A stretch of 64,000 nucleotides of DNA from Lachnospiraceae bacterium (GCA_910575565.1 CAJTFL010000001.1:454630-518629), one strand, 5' to 3'; shown: positions 33,599-42,874, numbered from the stretch's first letter. Notes: generated from the sequence alone by a model not told the origin. Translations and numbers: made by a program.

Positions 33599-34348
33599 TT
33601 ATTTATTTTGTTTCATTTTTGCAACACTAATCATTTTTACTTTCACCGGAAAAAGTTGAAGTAATCGGTTTTTTAGTCCCGGAATGATAATTTCTTTATT
33701 CTTTTGTAGGCCGCGAAAAGCAATTTGAGCAACTTTTTCCGCTGACATAGCAGTGTGCGGAGTAATAGTCCCCTCTCTATTAAAGAAATTCGTTTTGGTA
33801 GCTCCGGGGCATAAAGTGGAAATTACAACACCCTTGGATTTTGCTTCATATCGGATAGCCCTTGTATAGTTCAAAACAAATGCTTTGCTTGCAAAGTATG
33901 TTGAAGTATATGGGCCGGGCTGAAAGGCACCTGTTGAAGCAACATTAAGGATTTTACCTGTCCTTTGTTTATACATATCCGGTAGAAATAACTTGCACAA
34001 CAAAACAAGGTTCGTTACATTTACAGTTATCATCTGTTCATCTTGTCGAAGATCAATTTCGTCTGTTGCTCCCACTAAACCAAATCCTGCATTGTTAATC
34101 AATACAGCAATAGAAATTTTTTCCTTTCTTATCTGGTGATATAATTGTTCCGCTGCATCGATTTTGGTCAAGTCTTGTTCAAAGATATAAATTGGAATGG
34201 AATAGCTGGTTTCTAAAGAATTTTTTACATTATCTAAATGGTTTTGGTTAGAAGATACTAAAACAAGCCCATAACCATTCTGTGCAAACAATTTTGCCAG
34301 TTCAAATCCGATACCACTTGTTGCGCCGGTGATTAATGCAAATTTCAA
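33599..34348 (-). CDS. Short-chain dehydrogenase/reductase (SDR)
   Basis: The ~249-residue classical SDR has the cofactor motif TGATSGIGFELA near residue 8, NNAG at about 85-88, and catalytic Ser, Tyr and Lys (VASTGAF, YTSTYFASKAF). The C-terminal half is typical of ketoreductases. The start is TTG 34348: AAAGGAGG lies 8 bases before it, and the nucleotide fold begins immediately; the longer frame to 34405 lacks a site. It lies after a Crp/Fnr-type regulator on the same strand, probably its target. Base composition is AT-rich, unlike the surrounding ICE backbone. Confidence 0.88.
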   Translation of the reverse strand: MKFALITGATSGIGFELAKLFAQNGYGLVLVSSNQNHLDNVKNSLETSYSIPIYIFEQDLTKIDAAEQLYHQIRKEKISIAVLINNAGFGLVGATDEIDLRQDEQMITVNVTNLVLLCKLFLPDMYKQRTGKILNVASTGAFQPGPYTSTYFASKAFVLNYTRAIRYEAKSKGVVISTLCPGATKTNFFNREGTITPHTAMSAEKVAQIAFRGLQKNKEIIIPGLKNRLLQLFPVKVKMISVAKMKQNK

Positions 34349-34415
34349 GCTGAACACCTCCTTTTGAGAATGATTATACTTCTCCAAAAAGCGGCTGTAA
34401 TTCACCTATGTTAAT

Positions 34416-35000
34416 TCATATCTGGTTTTTCAACTTTTTTCTAATTCTGCTCATAGAAGCAGCCTTAATACCAATATAGGACGCTATATATTTTAGCTGT
34501 AACCGCCTCTGCAAGTTTGGATATTCCCTGCAAAAAAATATATAGCGCTCTTCGGCAGTAAGCAGTAAAAGTTTTCTTGTTCTATCCTCCAACTTTCCGA
34601 TTTCGTTTAAGTACATACTATGAATGAGTTGATTTACGCGTTGATCTATTGACATGATTTTCTGTATTAGAAAATAGGGAAGTTTAATACATTTACATTC
34701 TTCCAAACAATCCACAAAAAAAGTCGAAGTGTCTTTGGTACGATAACATTCCGAACCAAAAAAACCATTTTCATAAACAAAACATTTTGTAACCTCATTT
34801 CCATCATCATCAATATAATAGCCTCTGACAAGTCCGTAGATAATAAAATAGAAACAATTTATCATTTCGCCCATTTCAATCGGCATAGTACCTTTTTCAA
34901 ATATTATAATTGAGGCACCTGTATCAATAATATTTTCAACGCTGTTATCAAAATCAATTTTTAGGCATTTTTTAATATATTCACTTGGACTAATAACCAT
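34416..35000 (-). CDS. Crp/Fnr family transcription regulator
   Basis: The 194-residue protein has a cyclic-nucleotide-like beta-barrel domain (IIIFEKGTMPIEMGEMINCF, FFGSE) and a C-terminal HTH (LQLKYIASYIGIKAASMSRI, RKKL). There is no FNR-type N-terminal Cys cluster, so the signal is not iron-sulfur based. ATG 35000 has AGGAGG 6 bases upstream; the ORF extends to 35081 through the duplicated ECF fragment and that part is not native. It is 67 bases from the SDR gene. Confidence 0.85.
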   Translation of the reverse strand: MVISPSEYIKKCLKIDFDNSVENIIDTGASIIIFEKGTMPIEMGEMINCFYFIIYGLVRGYYIDDDGNEVTKCFVYENGFFGSECYRTKDTSTFFVDCLEECKCIKLPYFLIQKIMSIDQRVNQLIHSMYLNEIGKLEDRTRKLLLLTAEERYIFFCREYPNLQRRLQLKYIASYIGIKAASMSRIRKKLKNQI

Positions 35001-35040
35001 TATATACCTCCTGTTTATGGATACTACTCTCCTACAAGCA

Positions 35041-35313
35041 CGCCCTGTACCGGCCCTAAGAGCAGGCCGGAAAGCAAGCATATCACATTTCCCATATGTA
35101 GGCGCATGTTATCTATGACCGTAGGGATTGGTATTTGCAGAAACGCGGAAGCCACATAGACTGCCGCAGCCATAACGCCAACCATAGCAAAAAATTGCGG
35201 TAAAGTTCGTCATGGCCTGCCCCAAATTCAGAGCGGGCATTTCCGCAAAGGAATCCACCTTGGAGGCAGCAGCATACGCAGCCATACAGTCGGTTCCAAA
35301 ACCATTGATTAGA
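35041..35313 (-). pseudogene. Deleted second copy of the MATE-ECF junction region
   Basis: 35197-35313 repeats 37700-37816 (inside the MATE gene at 37252), and 35041-35190 repeats the 5' part of the ECF S component gene around 37050-37197. Both match at roughly 85-95% identity by eye. The order is the same as in the intact locus, but about 500 bases between the two pieces are absent. This is therefore a scar of a duplicated MATE-ECF pair with an internal deletion, not a gene. Confidence 0.85.
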
Positions 35314-35341
35314 ATTTTTATCTGTCATCATGCGGCAGCTA

Positions 35342-36667
35342 TTACACAGAATGATTTATCTTATCTTTCCACTTGCCGGACAATAGCCGACAGGATAGGC
35401 TAATGGTACTCACAACAAAGCTCAACGGCCTGCACAGCAGAACACCGACAAAACCAAAGTAATGCGCCAGCACAAAAGCCGAGAACGTGCGGAAACAGAG
35501 TTCCAGCAGCGTATTGAACAGTGGATAGGCAATCTCACCGGCTCCACGCAGGAAGTTTGTCAACAGATAGAGGCTTACGCACAGGGGGAACGTCACGGAA
35601 ATAATACGCAGATATTGAACCCCTATCGGTATGACTGCCATTTCCTTTCCCACCACCAGAACCATGAGCAGCGGCGAAGCAAACCACAGGATTGCCATAG
35701 CAAGTGTGGTAAACACCGCCGCGATCTTGAAGCTGTCTTTTAGGCCCTGTCGGGTGCGGTCATATTCCCCGGCCCCTACATTCTGTCCGATATAGACACT
35801 TAACGCCACGCCTAAATTGACGGCGGGGATTGTTAAGATACTTTCAATTTTATAGGCCGATGTATAGGCCGATATTTCATTTACACCAAAGGTATTGATA
35901 ATGCCCTGTATGAAAAACATGCTGATGGCGGAAGCCCCGTTCTGGACAATCCCCGTGATACTAAGCTGCAAGATCGGGACAATCAGCCCGGCACTTGGGG
36001 CTGTCCTTATTACCGGGTGTTCCTGCCGGTATAAGTGCAGGCCAACCAATACAGCCGCCAGAGCTTGTGAAAGAACCGTGGCGGACGCAGCCCCGGCAAT
36101 CCCCCAGCCAAAACAGGCCACAAATAAGTAGTCCAACAGAATATTGAGGACACAGGACAGGCAGATACACCTAATCGGTGTTCGGGAATCCCCTTTTGCC
36201 TTAATCAGCGCAGAATAAAAGTTGTAGATTGCCAAAAACGGAATCCCAGCCGCTACAATCCGAAGATAAAGGGCCGCAGGGCTTGTGATTTCCTCCGGTA
36301 TCTGCATAGCCTTAAAAATCCACCCGGCAAGAGCAAAGAACAGCACAGCCAGCCCGAAGCCCACGGCTACTATCAACGTCTGCACGGAACCATAACATTT
36401 ACAAATCTGTCCTTTATCCTTGGAGCCGTATAGCTGCGCCACAAGGATAGATATGCCGGAAGCAATCCCTAAAACAATGCTGTTGATGATAAGCGTCGGC
36501 ACATAGGAGTTACCCACAGCCGCCAGCGCATATTTACCCAGCACATGCCCCACAATGGCCGTGTCGAAGATGTTATAAAGGTTTTGTATCACGCTCCCCG
36601 CCAGCAGCGGCAGGGAGAATTTTAACAATGTGTTCAGGGGCTTCCCCGAAGTCATATCCAGTTCCAT
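35342..36667 (-). CDS. MATE family efflux transporter (first of two)
   Basis: The 441-residue membrane protein has about 12 TM helices in two homologous halves of the MATE fold (LPLLAGSVIQNLYNIFDTAI at residues 19-38, TGIVQNGASAISMFFIQGI in the second half). MATE proteins export cationic or amphipathic compounds using Na+ or H+. It is the last gene of the minus-strand operon and starts 4 bases after the ECF S component gene. It is only distantly similar to the other MATE protein in this operon, so the two probably carry different compounds or work as a heteropair. Confidence 0.92.
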   Translation of the reverse strand: MELDMTSGKPLNTLLKFSLPLLAGSVIQNLYNIFDTAIVGHVLGKYALAAVGNSYVPTLIINSIVLGIASGISILVAQLYGSKDKGQICKCYGSVQTLIVAVGFGLAVLFFALAGWIFKAMQIPEEITSPAALYLRIVAAGIPFLAIYNFYSALIKAKGDSRTPIRCICLSCVLNILLDYLFVACFGWGIAGAASATVLSQALAAVLVGLHLYRQEHPVIRTAPSAGLIVPILQLSITGIVQNGASAISMFFIQGIINTFGVNEISAYTSAYKIESILTIPAVNLGVALSVYIGQNVGAGEYDRTRQGLKDSFKIAAVFTTLAMAILWFASPLLMVLVVGKEMAVIPIGVQYLRIISVTFPLCVSLYLLTNFLRGAGEIAYPLFNTLLELCFRTFSAFVLAHYFGFVGVLLCRPLSFVVSTISLSCRLLSGKWKDKINHSV

Positions 36668-36671
36668 AGGC

Positions 36672-37226
36672 TTACTGCAAATATCTTCTTACGGCAGGCC
36701 GCAGGGCGATCCCCAGCGGAACAGCCACGATAATAGATACAACGGCGTTGACGCTGGACACAACGGCTTTCTGTGACAGGGTAATCATAACGACCTCCAA
36801 CGGCAGGCCCAAAACGAAGCGGTGTTCGATGTAGCTCTTTGAAAGATAAAGAAGCACATAGGCAAATGCGCCCAATGCCGAACCGATAATATACCGCTTG
36901 TGTGAGCTTATCCCGGAATTTTTGTGAAATGCGAACATGCCGCAAATCCACGCCATAAGAAACTTAAAAACAAAGGTGAACGGCGCAGACGTGATGTAGG
37001 CCGGATTCGTCAGGTCAAAGAACATGGAGCCGATCCCCGCCGCAAGCCCACCCTGTACCGGCCCTAAGAGCAGGCCGGAAAGCAGGCACATAACATTTCC
37101 CATGTGCAGGCGGGTGTTGTCTATGGCCGTGGGGATTGGTATTTGCAGAAACGCGGAAGCCACATAGACCGCCGCAGCCATAACGCCAACCATAGCAATT
37201 TGTTTCAGTGTGATTTTCTTTTCCAT
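36672..37226 (-). CDS. ECF transporter S component, substrate unknown
   Basis: The 184-residue protein has about six TM segments and the ECF S-component signatures: an N-terminal AxxxA-type region (GVMAAAVYVASAFLQIP), IDNTRLHMGNVMCLLSG and LLLGPVQGGLAAGIGSMFFD. S components bind a vitamin or metabolite and use the cell's shared EcfAA'T module for import. The substrate is not clear; the context (two PLP enzymes, a MocR and an Lrp regulator) suggests a vitamin B6 or amino-acid-related compound, as inference only. AAGGAGG lies 7 bases before the ATG. It sits between two MATE exporters. Confidence 0.85.
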   Translation of the reverse strand: MEKKITLKQIAMVGVMAAAVYVASAFLQIPIPTAIDNTRLHMGNVMCLLSGLLLGPVQGGLAAGIGSMFFDLTNPAYITSAPFTFVFKFLMAWICGMFAFHKNSGISSHKRYIIGSALGAFAYVLLYLSKSYIEHRFVLGLPLEVVMITLSQKAVVSSVNAVVSIIVAVPLGIALRPAVRRYLQ

Positions 37227-37251
37227 CTTGGAACCTCCTTGTGTGTAAAAT

Positions 37252-38589
37252 TTATGCCTCCTTTAGAGCTGCCTGTTTCCTTGCAATATGCCGGAAATAC
37301 AGGAAGCGGATCAGCAGACCACCCAGCCAGCCCACGGGTGCGGCAATCCAGATACCGCGATAAGCCAATTCGGTTCCAGACAGCAGGATTGCCGTGGGAA
37401 CCTGTAAAAGACAGAGGGAACCGATTGACGCAATCATGGGAACCAGTGCTTTCCCATATCCCAGCAGCAGACCGTTCAAAATCTGCATAGCTGCAAAAAT
37501 CAGATAGAATACCGATACCGTCCGCAGGTAGCCGTTCCCGATCTGGACAACGCCGGGATCACGGTTGAACAGGGAAATAAAGAGGGACGGGAACAGGCAT
37601 ATGACAATGGATATGAGGATTGAGATACCCACCCCCATAGCCAGCGCCGATTTGCCGCCCCTGATTACCCGGTCAATTTTCCCGGCCCCGTAGTTCTGCG
37701 CGGTAAAGTTCGTCATGGCCTGCCCCAAATTCAGGGCGGGCATTTCCGCAAAGGAATCCACCTTGGAGGCCGCAGCATACGCAGCCATACAATCGGTTCC
37801 AAAGCCATTGATTAGAAACTGTATGGACATAAAACCAACGCTTACAAATACCTGTTGCAGCATGGCGGGCGTTCCGATCACCAGACTTTTCTTCAACTCG
37901 TGGCGGTCAAGCTGTAAATCCCAAAGTCGGATAAACAGGTCGGGGTAACGCCGCCGCATGTAAAGCATACAGGTAATGAATGAAAAAGCCTGCGCGGTCA
38001 CGGTCGCAACCGCAGCCCCGGCCACACCCCATTTCAGGGCGGTAATGAAGAAAATATCCAGCACGATATTGATAAGCGTTGCCGCAATCAGAATATAAGT
38101 CGGTGTCTTGGAATCCCCGACGCCTCTAAGGATATTCGTCAGGGAATTGTATGCGAATGTGGGGATCACACCGATAAATATAATCTTCAAGTAAGTATCT
38201 GCTATCGTCAGCAGATTTTCAGGCACCCGGAACAGCACTAAAATCTGATAGGAAAAGCAGGCACCGGCTGCCGCTATGACAAGGGAAAGAACCGCTGAAA
38301 ACAGAAAGCCGGTATCAACCACCTTTTTCACCTGCCGCATATCTCTGGCTCCAAAGTAACGGGAGGTCAGGACGCTTGCGCCCAGAGAAATCCCCGTGGA
38401 CAGCGCAATCAGCAGGAAATTGATCTGATAGCTGAATCCCACCGCCGCAAGGCTTTCTTTCCCCAAAAAGTTTCCGACAATCACGCTGTCGGCCACGTTA
38501 TAAAGCTGCTGAAATAAGTTTCCTACCAGAATCGGCAGGGAAAAGTAAAAGATCGTTTTCAGCTCGCTTCCCTGTGTTAAATCTTTCAT
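37252..38589 (-). CDS. MATE family efflux transporter (second of two)
   Basis: The ~445-residue protein shows the 12-TM MATE fold (LPILVGNLFQQLYNVADSVI, LRGVGDSKTPTYILI, IGTPAMLQQVFVSVGFMSIQ). ATG 38589 overlaps the stop of the HisC-like gene as ATGA and has AGGAG 7 bases upstream, so it is preferred over ATG 38595. An internal segment of this gene is repeated at 35197-35313. Export function is sure in outline, substrate unknown. Confidence 0.92.
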   Translation of the reverse strand: MKDLTQGSELKTIFYFSLPILVGNLFQQLYNVADSVIVGNFLGKESLAAVGFSYQINFLLIALSTGISLGASVLTSRYFGARDMRQVKKVVDTGFLFSAVLSLVIAAAGACFSYQILVLFRVPENLLTIADTYLKIIFIGVIPTFAYNSLTNILRGVGDSKTPTYILIAATLINIVLDIFFITALKWGVAGAAVATVTAQAFSFITCMLYMRRRYPDLFIRLWDLQLDRHELKKSLVIGTPAMLQQVFVSVGFMSIQFLINGFGTDCMAAYAAASKVDSFAEMPALNLGQAMTNFTAQNYGAGKIDRVIRGGKSALAMGVGISILISIVICLFPSLFISLFNRDPGVVQIGNGYLRTVSVFYLIFAAMQILNGLLLGYGKALVPMIASIGSLCLLQVPTAILLSGTELAYRGIWIAAPVGWLGGLLIRFLYFRHIARKQAALKEA

Positions 38590-39683
38590 TGACATTCTCC
38601 TGTGTTTCCGTGCAAGTCACCATGTTGTTGTAATATCTCTTTTAGCTTTATCAGCAGACAGTCCATTTCCTGATCCGTTCCCACCGCAATACGGAGGTAA
38701 TCGGAAATGCGCTCCGGCTTGGAAAAATGGCGCACATAAATCCCAGCGGCCCGCAGGCTTTCGTAAATCACACCGGCCTTTACAGACGGGTGCGTAACGA
38801 ACAGAAAATTGCTTTTGGAATCCTGAAAGGAAAAGCCTAACTGCTTCAATTCCCGCTTTATACGCTCTCTGGTTGCGATAATCAGGGCGTTTGTTCGCTC
38901 AAAGTATTCCCTGTCCCGGACTGCCGCCGCGCCCAGTGTTTGCGTCAGGCGGTTCATGGTATAAGAGTTAAAGGAGTTCCTGACATCGTTTAAGTAGCTG
39001 ATAAGCTGCGGGCTTCCAAACGCATAGCCGACACGCAGGCCGGCAAGGGCGCGGGATTTTGAAACGGTCTGGATAATCAGCAGGTTATCGTATTTATCCA
39101 GCAGCGGGAACGCGGATATGCCGCCGAAATCAATATAAGCCTCGTCCACGATCACCACCACGTCCTGATTGTGGCTGATAATATCCTCTATCTCCGGTAA
39201 GCCCATCAATATCCCTGTGGGGGCGTTGGGGTTAGGAAAGACTACGCCTCCGTTCTCCCGGAAATAATCACTTTTCCTGATCTGAAATTCACCGTCTAAG
39301 GGAATCTGCTCAAACGGTATCTGAAACAGCCGCGCCCACACGTCATAAAAGGAATAGGTAATATCCGGGAACAGCACAGGTTTCCCGGAATTAAAAAAGG
39401 TCAGAAATGATACGGCCAGCACATCGTCAGAGCCGACACCTACAAATATCCGGCTACGGTCAATCTGGTAGAAATCCGCAAGGGCCTCCACCAGAATATT
39501 AGAATCCGGGTCGGGATATAGCCGGAGTTCCCCTGTCTGGAATTGTTCCAGTGTTTCGGCCACACGGGGAGAGGGCGGGTAGGGATTCTCATTCGTATTC
39601 AGTTTGATGATGTCCGCCTGTTTGGGCTGTTCGCCCGGTATGTAGGGAAGCACTTGGCGGATATTCTTTTCCCACGTTTTCAT
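38586..39683 (-). CDS. HisC-like PLP aminotransferase
   Basis: The 365-residue protein is a class I/II aminotransferase of the histidinol-phosphate type (LNTNENPYPPSP, YPDPDSN, VGVGSDDVL, FPNPNAPTG, VVIVDEAYIDFGG, and TVSKSRALAGLRVGYA with the PLP-binding Lys). Real HisC enzymes act on imidazole acetol phosphate, but relatives use aromatic amino acids. Here the gene is in a mobile element, away from the his operon, coupled to another aminotransferase and exporters, so a role in a different pathway is likely. AAAGGGG lies 6 bases before the ATG. Confidence 0.87.
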   Translation of the reverse strand: MKTWEKNIRQVLPYIPGEQPKQADIIKLNTNENPYPPSPRVAETLEQFQTGELRLYPDPDSNILVEALADFYQIDRSRIFVGVGSDDVLAVSFLTFFNSGKPVLFPDITYSFYDVWARLFQIPFEQIPLDGEFQIRKSDYFRENGGVVFPNPNAPTGILMGLPEIEDIISHNQDVVVIVDEAYIDFGGISAFPLLDKYDNLLIIQTVSKSRALAGLRVGYAFGSPQLISYLNDVRNSFNSYTMNRLTQTLGAAAVRDREYFERTNALIIATRERIKRELKQLGFSFQDSKSNFLFVTHPSVKAGVIYESLRAAGIYVRHFSKPERISDYLRIAVGTDQEMDCLLIKLKEILQQHGDLHGNTGECQ

Positions 39684-39696
39684 AAGCAGCCCCTTT

Positions 39697-40860
39697 CTAA
39701 GTCCGGTACCGGGACAGGAACCGGAAAATCCGGTTGACGGCTTCTTTCAGGTTTTGCAGGGAAGCCGCATAGGAAATCCGTACAAAGCCCTCCCCACACT
39801 CACCAAAGGAATCGCCGGGGACAACCGCCACCTTTTCCTCTTTCAGCAGCTTCAACGCAAATTCGCCGCTGGATAAACCAAACTCCCGGATATTGGGGAA
39901 CATATAAAATGCTCCCTGCGGTTCAAAACAGGGCAGGCCCAGCCTTTGCAGCTCATGGTAGAGGAATTTTCTTCTCTGGTCGTAGGATTCACGCATGGCT
40001 TCTATATCCCCGTCCCCCTGTTCCATCGCTTCGATGGCCGCATACTGGCTGATGGTAGGTGCACACATTACCGCAAACTGATGGATTTTTACCATCTGTT
40101 CGATAATCTCATGGTTTCCCAGCGCGTACCCCAGCCGCCAGCCGGTCATGGCAAAGCTCTTGGAAAAACCGTTGATAATTATGGTTCGTTGTTCCATGCC
40201 GGGCAATCCGGCGATACTACAATGCTTCACGCCATAGGTAAGCTCCCCGTATATTTCATCGGATATAACAATCAAATCGTGTTTCTGAATGACAGGTAAC
40301 AGGGCTTCCAAATCCTCCTTTTCCATCACGGCCCCGGTCGGATTGTTGGGGTATGACAGGATCAGCACCTTGCTTTTGGGTGTAACCGCCGCCTCCAACT
40401 GCTCCGGCTTCAGACGGAACCGGTTTTCCTCTGTCAAGCGGATTGGGACGGGAACGCCGTCAGCCAGCTTAATACAGGGGTAATAGGAAACAAAGCCCGG
40501 TTCCAGATAGATCACTTCGTCCCCTGCATTAAGCAGCGCCCGCAGCGCAAGGTCAATGGCCTCGCTGCCGCCAACCGTGACAATGATCTGGTTTTCAGGA
40601 TTGTAAGTAAGCCCGGTTTTCCGTTTGGTGTAGCTGCTGATTGCAGCCCGAAGTTCTTGCAGCCCCGCATTGGACGTATAAAAGGTTTTGCCGGACTGCA
40701 ACGCCTGTATGCCTGCCTCCCGGATATGCCACGGGGTATCAAAATCCGGTTCCCCGACGCCGAGGGAAATCACGTCGGGAATTTCGTTCGCCATATCAAA
40801 AAAGGCCCGTATGCCGGAAGATTTTAGGTTCAATACTTTTTGTGACAGCTTTTCCCTCAT
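39697..40860 (-). CDS. PatA/AspC-like PLP aminotransferase
   Basis: The 387-residue class I aminotransferase has the family signatures VISLGVGEPDFDTPWHIREA, SYPNNPTGAVM, VISDEIYGELTY and the PLP-Lys motif NGFSKSFAMTGWRLGY. Such enzymes transfer amino groups between aspartate, aromatic or other amino acids and 2-oxoacids. The ATG overlaps the stop codon of the Lrp gene (ATGA), and the HisC-like gene follows 13 bases later. The specific substrate cannot be read from the sequence. Confidence 0.9.
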   Translation of the reverse strand: MREKLSQKVLNLKSSGIRAFFDMANEIPDVISLGVGEPDFDTPWHIREAGIQALQSGKTFYTSNAGLQELRAAISSYTKRKTGLTYNPENQIIVTVGGSEAIDLALRALLNAGDEVIYLEPGFVSYYPCIKLADGVPVPIRLTEENRFRLKPEQLEAAVTPKSKVLILSYPNNPTGAVMEKEDLEALLPVIQKHDLIVISDEIYGELTYGVKHCSIAGLPGMEQRTIIINGFSKSFAMTGWRLGYALGNHEIIEQMVKIHQFAVMCAPTISQYAAIEAMEQGDGDIEAMRESYDQRRKFLYHELQRLGLPCFEPQGAFYMFPNIREFGLSSGEFALKLLKEEKVAVVPGDSFGECGEGFVRISYAASLQNLKEAVNRIFRFLSRYRT

Positions 40861-41351
40861 GGCGTCACCACCATTCTTTCGTCCGCCTGCTTTGCCTCAA
40901 AGCTCACGCCCAGCTCCTTATATTTTGTCAGCGTGAAATGGGTAGTGGTACTCTGGACTTCCTCAATGGAGGCCAGCTTTCCCGACACGAAAAGGGATAT
41001 TTCTTTCAGTGTTTTCCCCTTTACCATGACAAGAAAATCGTAAGCCCCGGACATTAAGTACAGCGTCACTACCTGCGGATAGGCATTGATTTTCTCTGCC
41101 AGCTTTTGATAGCCCTCGCCGCCCTGCGGCGTAACACGCAGCTCTACCAAAGCGGTCACATCATCATCATTGACTTTGTTCCAGTCAATCAATGTATGGT
41201 AGCCACAGATCACATACGCTTTTTCCAGACCGGCTATTTCCCTTTGGACTTCTTCTTCCGAAATCCCCAGCATAATTGCAATTTCATGTTCTGTCAGTTT
41301 ACTATTGTTCTCCAACATGTGAAGAAGCTGCTCCCTGATTACTTGTTCCAT
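40857..41351 (-). CDS. Lrp/AsnC family regulator
   Basis: The 164-residue protein has an N-terminal HTH (LTEHEIAIMLGISEEEVQRE) and a C-terminal RAM ligand domain (VTALVELRVTPQ, VVTLYLMSGAYDFLVMVKG). Lrp-type proteins respond to amino acids and usually regulate the linked genes. It is the first gene of the operon Lrp-PatA-HisC-MATE-ECF-MATE and faces a divergent MocR gene. A GGAGG-like site (AAGGAGG complement at 41360) precedes the ATG. Confidence 0.92.
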   Translation of the reverse strand: MEQVIREQLLHMLENNSKLTEHEIAIMLGISEEEVQREIAGLEKAYVICGYHTLIDWNKVNDDDVTALVELRVTPQGGEGYQKLAEKINAYPQVVTLYLMSGAYDFLVMVKGKTLKEISLFVSGKLASIEEVQSTTTHFTLTKYKELGVSFEAKQADERMVVTP

Positions 41352-41386
41352 GTTCTTACCTCCTTGCGCTGCATATAATCATAACA

Positions 41387-41430
41387 ATTATAACAGTAGC
41401 ATTGACTTTGTACGGTTTCAACAGTAGAAT
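41387..41430. promoter_or_regulatory. Divergent promoters between the Lrp operon and MocR
   Basis: Plus strand: TTGACT (41402-41407), a 17-base spacer and TAGAAT (41425-41430) make a good promoter for the MocR gene. Minus strand: TATAAT (41387-41392) is a perfect -10 for the Lrp operon, but the -35 region is poor, which fits a promoter that needs an activator. The two overlap, so MocR may repress itself while activating the operon. Confidence 0.6.
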
Positions 41431-41464
41431 TGTATGCAAGACAATGTTTTTAAGGAGGTGCGCT

Positions 41465-42874
41465 ATGCCTGTAAACTCGTTTGAAGATTATCCGCTTACA
41501 TGGAAGCCGAGCAAGGCCCTGTTAAAATTCCCGATGTATATATCCCTTTCAGAGCTTTTGGAACAGGACATTTTAAGCGGGAGGCTTCCGCCCAAAACAA
41601 AGCTGCCGCCGCAGCGGGAATTAGCGGACTTTCTGGACGTGAATTTAAGTACCATCACCCGCGCCTTTAAGCTGTGCGAAACAAAAGGCTTAATCTATGC
41701 GGCGGTGGGAAGCGGGACGTATGTTTCCCCCAATGCGGCCCTGCCGAATCCAGACACGCAGGAGGAAGCGGAGTACATAGACCTTGGCCCCATCAAGCCC
41801 TACTATCAGTTCAATTCCATTGTGGCCGATACCGCACGGGCAATCCTGCAAGGCCCGAAGTCGGAAAAGCTATTTGAGTTCAGCTTTACCTTGGGGACAG
41901 CCCACCATAAACAGGTCGCGCAGAAATGGCTTGCCGAGTTCCAGATCAACGCCGCTATGGAGGATATTATTTTAACGTCCGGTACACAAAACGCGCTGGC
42001 GATTGCGCTTCTTTCCCTGTTTCGGGCCGGAGATAAGATTGCCACTGATACCTATACTTATTCCAATTTCATCACTCTTGCAAAGCAGCTTAATATCCAG
42101 TTGATACCGATAGAGGCCGACGGACAGGGTATGCTGCCGGACGCGCTGGAAAAGCAGAGGAAGCTGCATGAAATAAAGGGGATTTATTTAATGCCCTCCT
42201 GCACAAATCCCACGGGGATCACCATGCCGTCAGAGCGCCGGAAAGCAATCAGCCAGATTATCAGCAGTCAGGACATGGTTCTGATTGAAGATGATACCTA
42301 CGGCTTTATCGCGGACGATAAAATCCCGCCGATGGCAACCATGATCCCCGCGCACACCATTTACCTGCACGGAATTTCAAAATCCCTGTCTGCCGGGCTG
42401 CGGATCGCTTATCTGGTGTTTCCGCACCGCTTCCAGAAAACCTTTTTGAATACGGCCAATAACATTAACCTGAAAATCCCGCTGCTCAACGCGGAGATTG
42501 CAAGTGAGCTGATTGCAGGCGGGGCCGCGCGGGAGATCATCGACAAGAAGTGTATGCTGTCAGAGGAACGGGGCCGCCTGTATACCAGATACTTTCCAGA
42601 ACAGCCGCCAACGAATCCGTACAGCTTCTTTAGGTGGCTTCCGCTCCCCGCAGGCTGCAACGGCTACAACTTTGAAGTGCAGGCAAAAAATCACGGCGTA
42701 AAGGTATTGTGTTCAGACCGTTTTGCGGTGGGGAATACCGCCCAATTCGCCGCGATCCGGCTGGCTACCTGCTCCCCCCGGACAATGGCCGATCTGGAAA
42801 ACGGTTTGCAGATTATTCAAACGCTTATAAAGGAAAATCAGACGGTGATCCAGCGGGAGGAATTTATCATTTGA
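41465..42874 (+). CDS. MocR-type regulator (GntR HTH fused to aminotransferase fold)
   Basis: The 469-residue protein has an N-terminal GntR winged helix (LLEQDILSGRLPPKTKLPPQ, LDVNLSTITRAFKLCE) and a C-terminal type I aminotransferase-like domain. The PLP-Lys is in HGISKSLSAGLRIAY and the Asp in IEDDTYGF. MocR proteins sense PLP or amino-acid adducts of PLP. AAGGAGG lies 6 bases before ATG 41465; the longer frame from 41402 covers the promoter. It is transcribed away from the Lrp operon with its two PLP enzymes, so it is the likely local regulator. Confidence 0.93.
   Translation: MPVNSFEDYPLTWKPSKALLKFPMYISLSELLEQDILSGRLPPKTKLPPQRELADFLDVNLSTITRAFKLCETKGLIYAAVGSGTYVSPNAALPNPDTQEEAEYIDLGPIKPYYQFNSIVADTARAILQGPKSEKLFEFSFTLGTAHHKQVAQKWLAEFQINAAMEDIILTSGTQNALAIALLSLFRAGDKIATDTYTYSNFITLAKQLNIQLIPIEADGQGMLPDALEKQRKLHEIKGIYLMPSCTNPTGITMPSERRKAISQIISSQDMVLIEDDTYGFIADDKIPPMATMIPAHTIYLHGISKSLSAGLRIAYLVFPHRFQKTFLNTANNINLKIPLLNAEIASELIAGGAAREIIDKKCMLSEERGRLYTRYFPEQPPTNPYSFFRWLPLPAGCNGYNFEVQAKNHGVKVLCSDRFAVGNTAQFAAIRLATCSPRTMADLENGLQIIQTLIKENQTVIQREEFII

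Noticed and set aside
35001..35081. N-terminal extension of the Crp/Fnr regulator
   Set aside because: These codons lie in the duplicated ECF scar; ATG 35000 has AGGAGG and starts the conserved domain.
38586..39683. hisC as part of the host histidine operon
   Set aside because: It is embedded in the ICE cargo operon more than 34 kb away and coupled to aminotransferase and MATE genes; a host role cannot be assumed.
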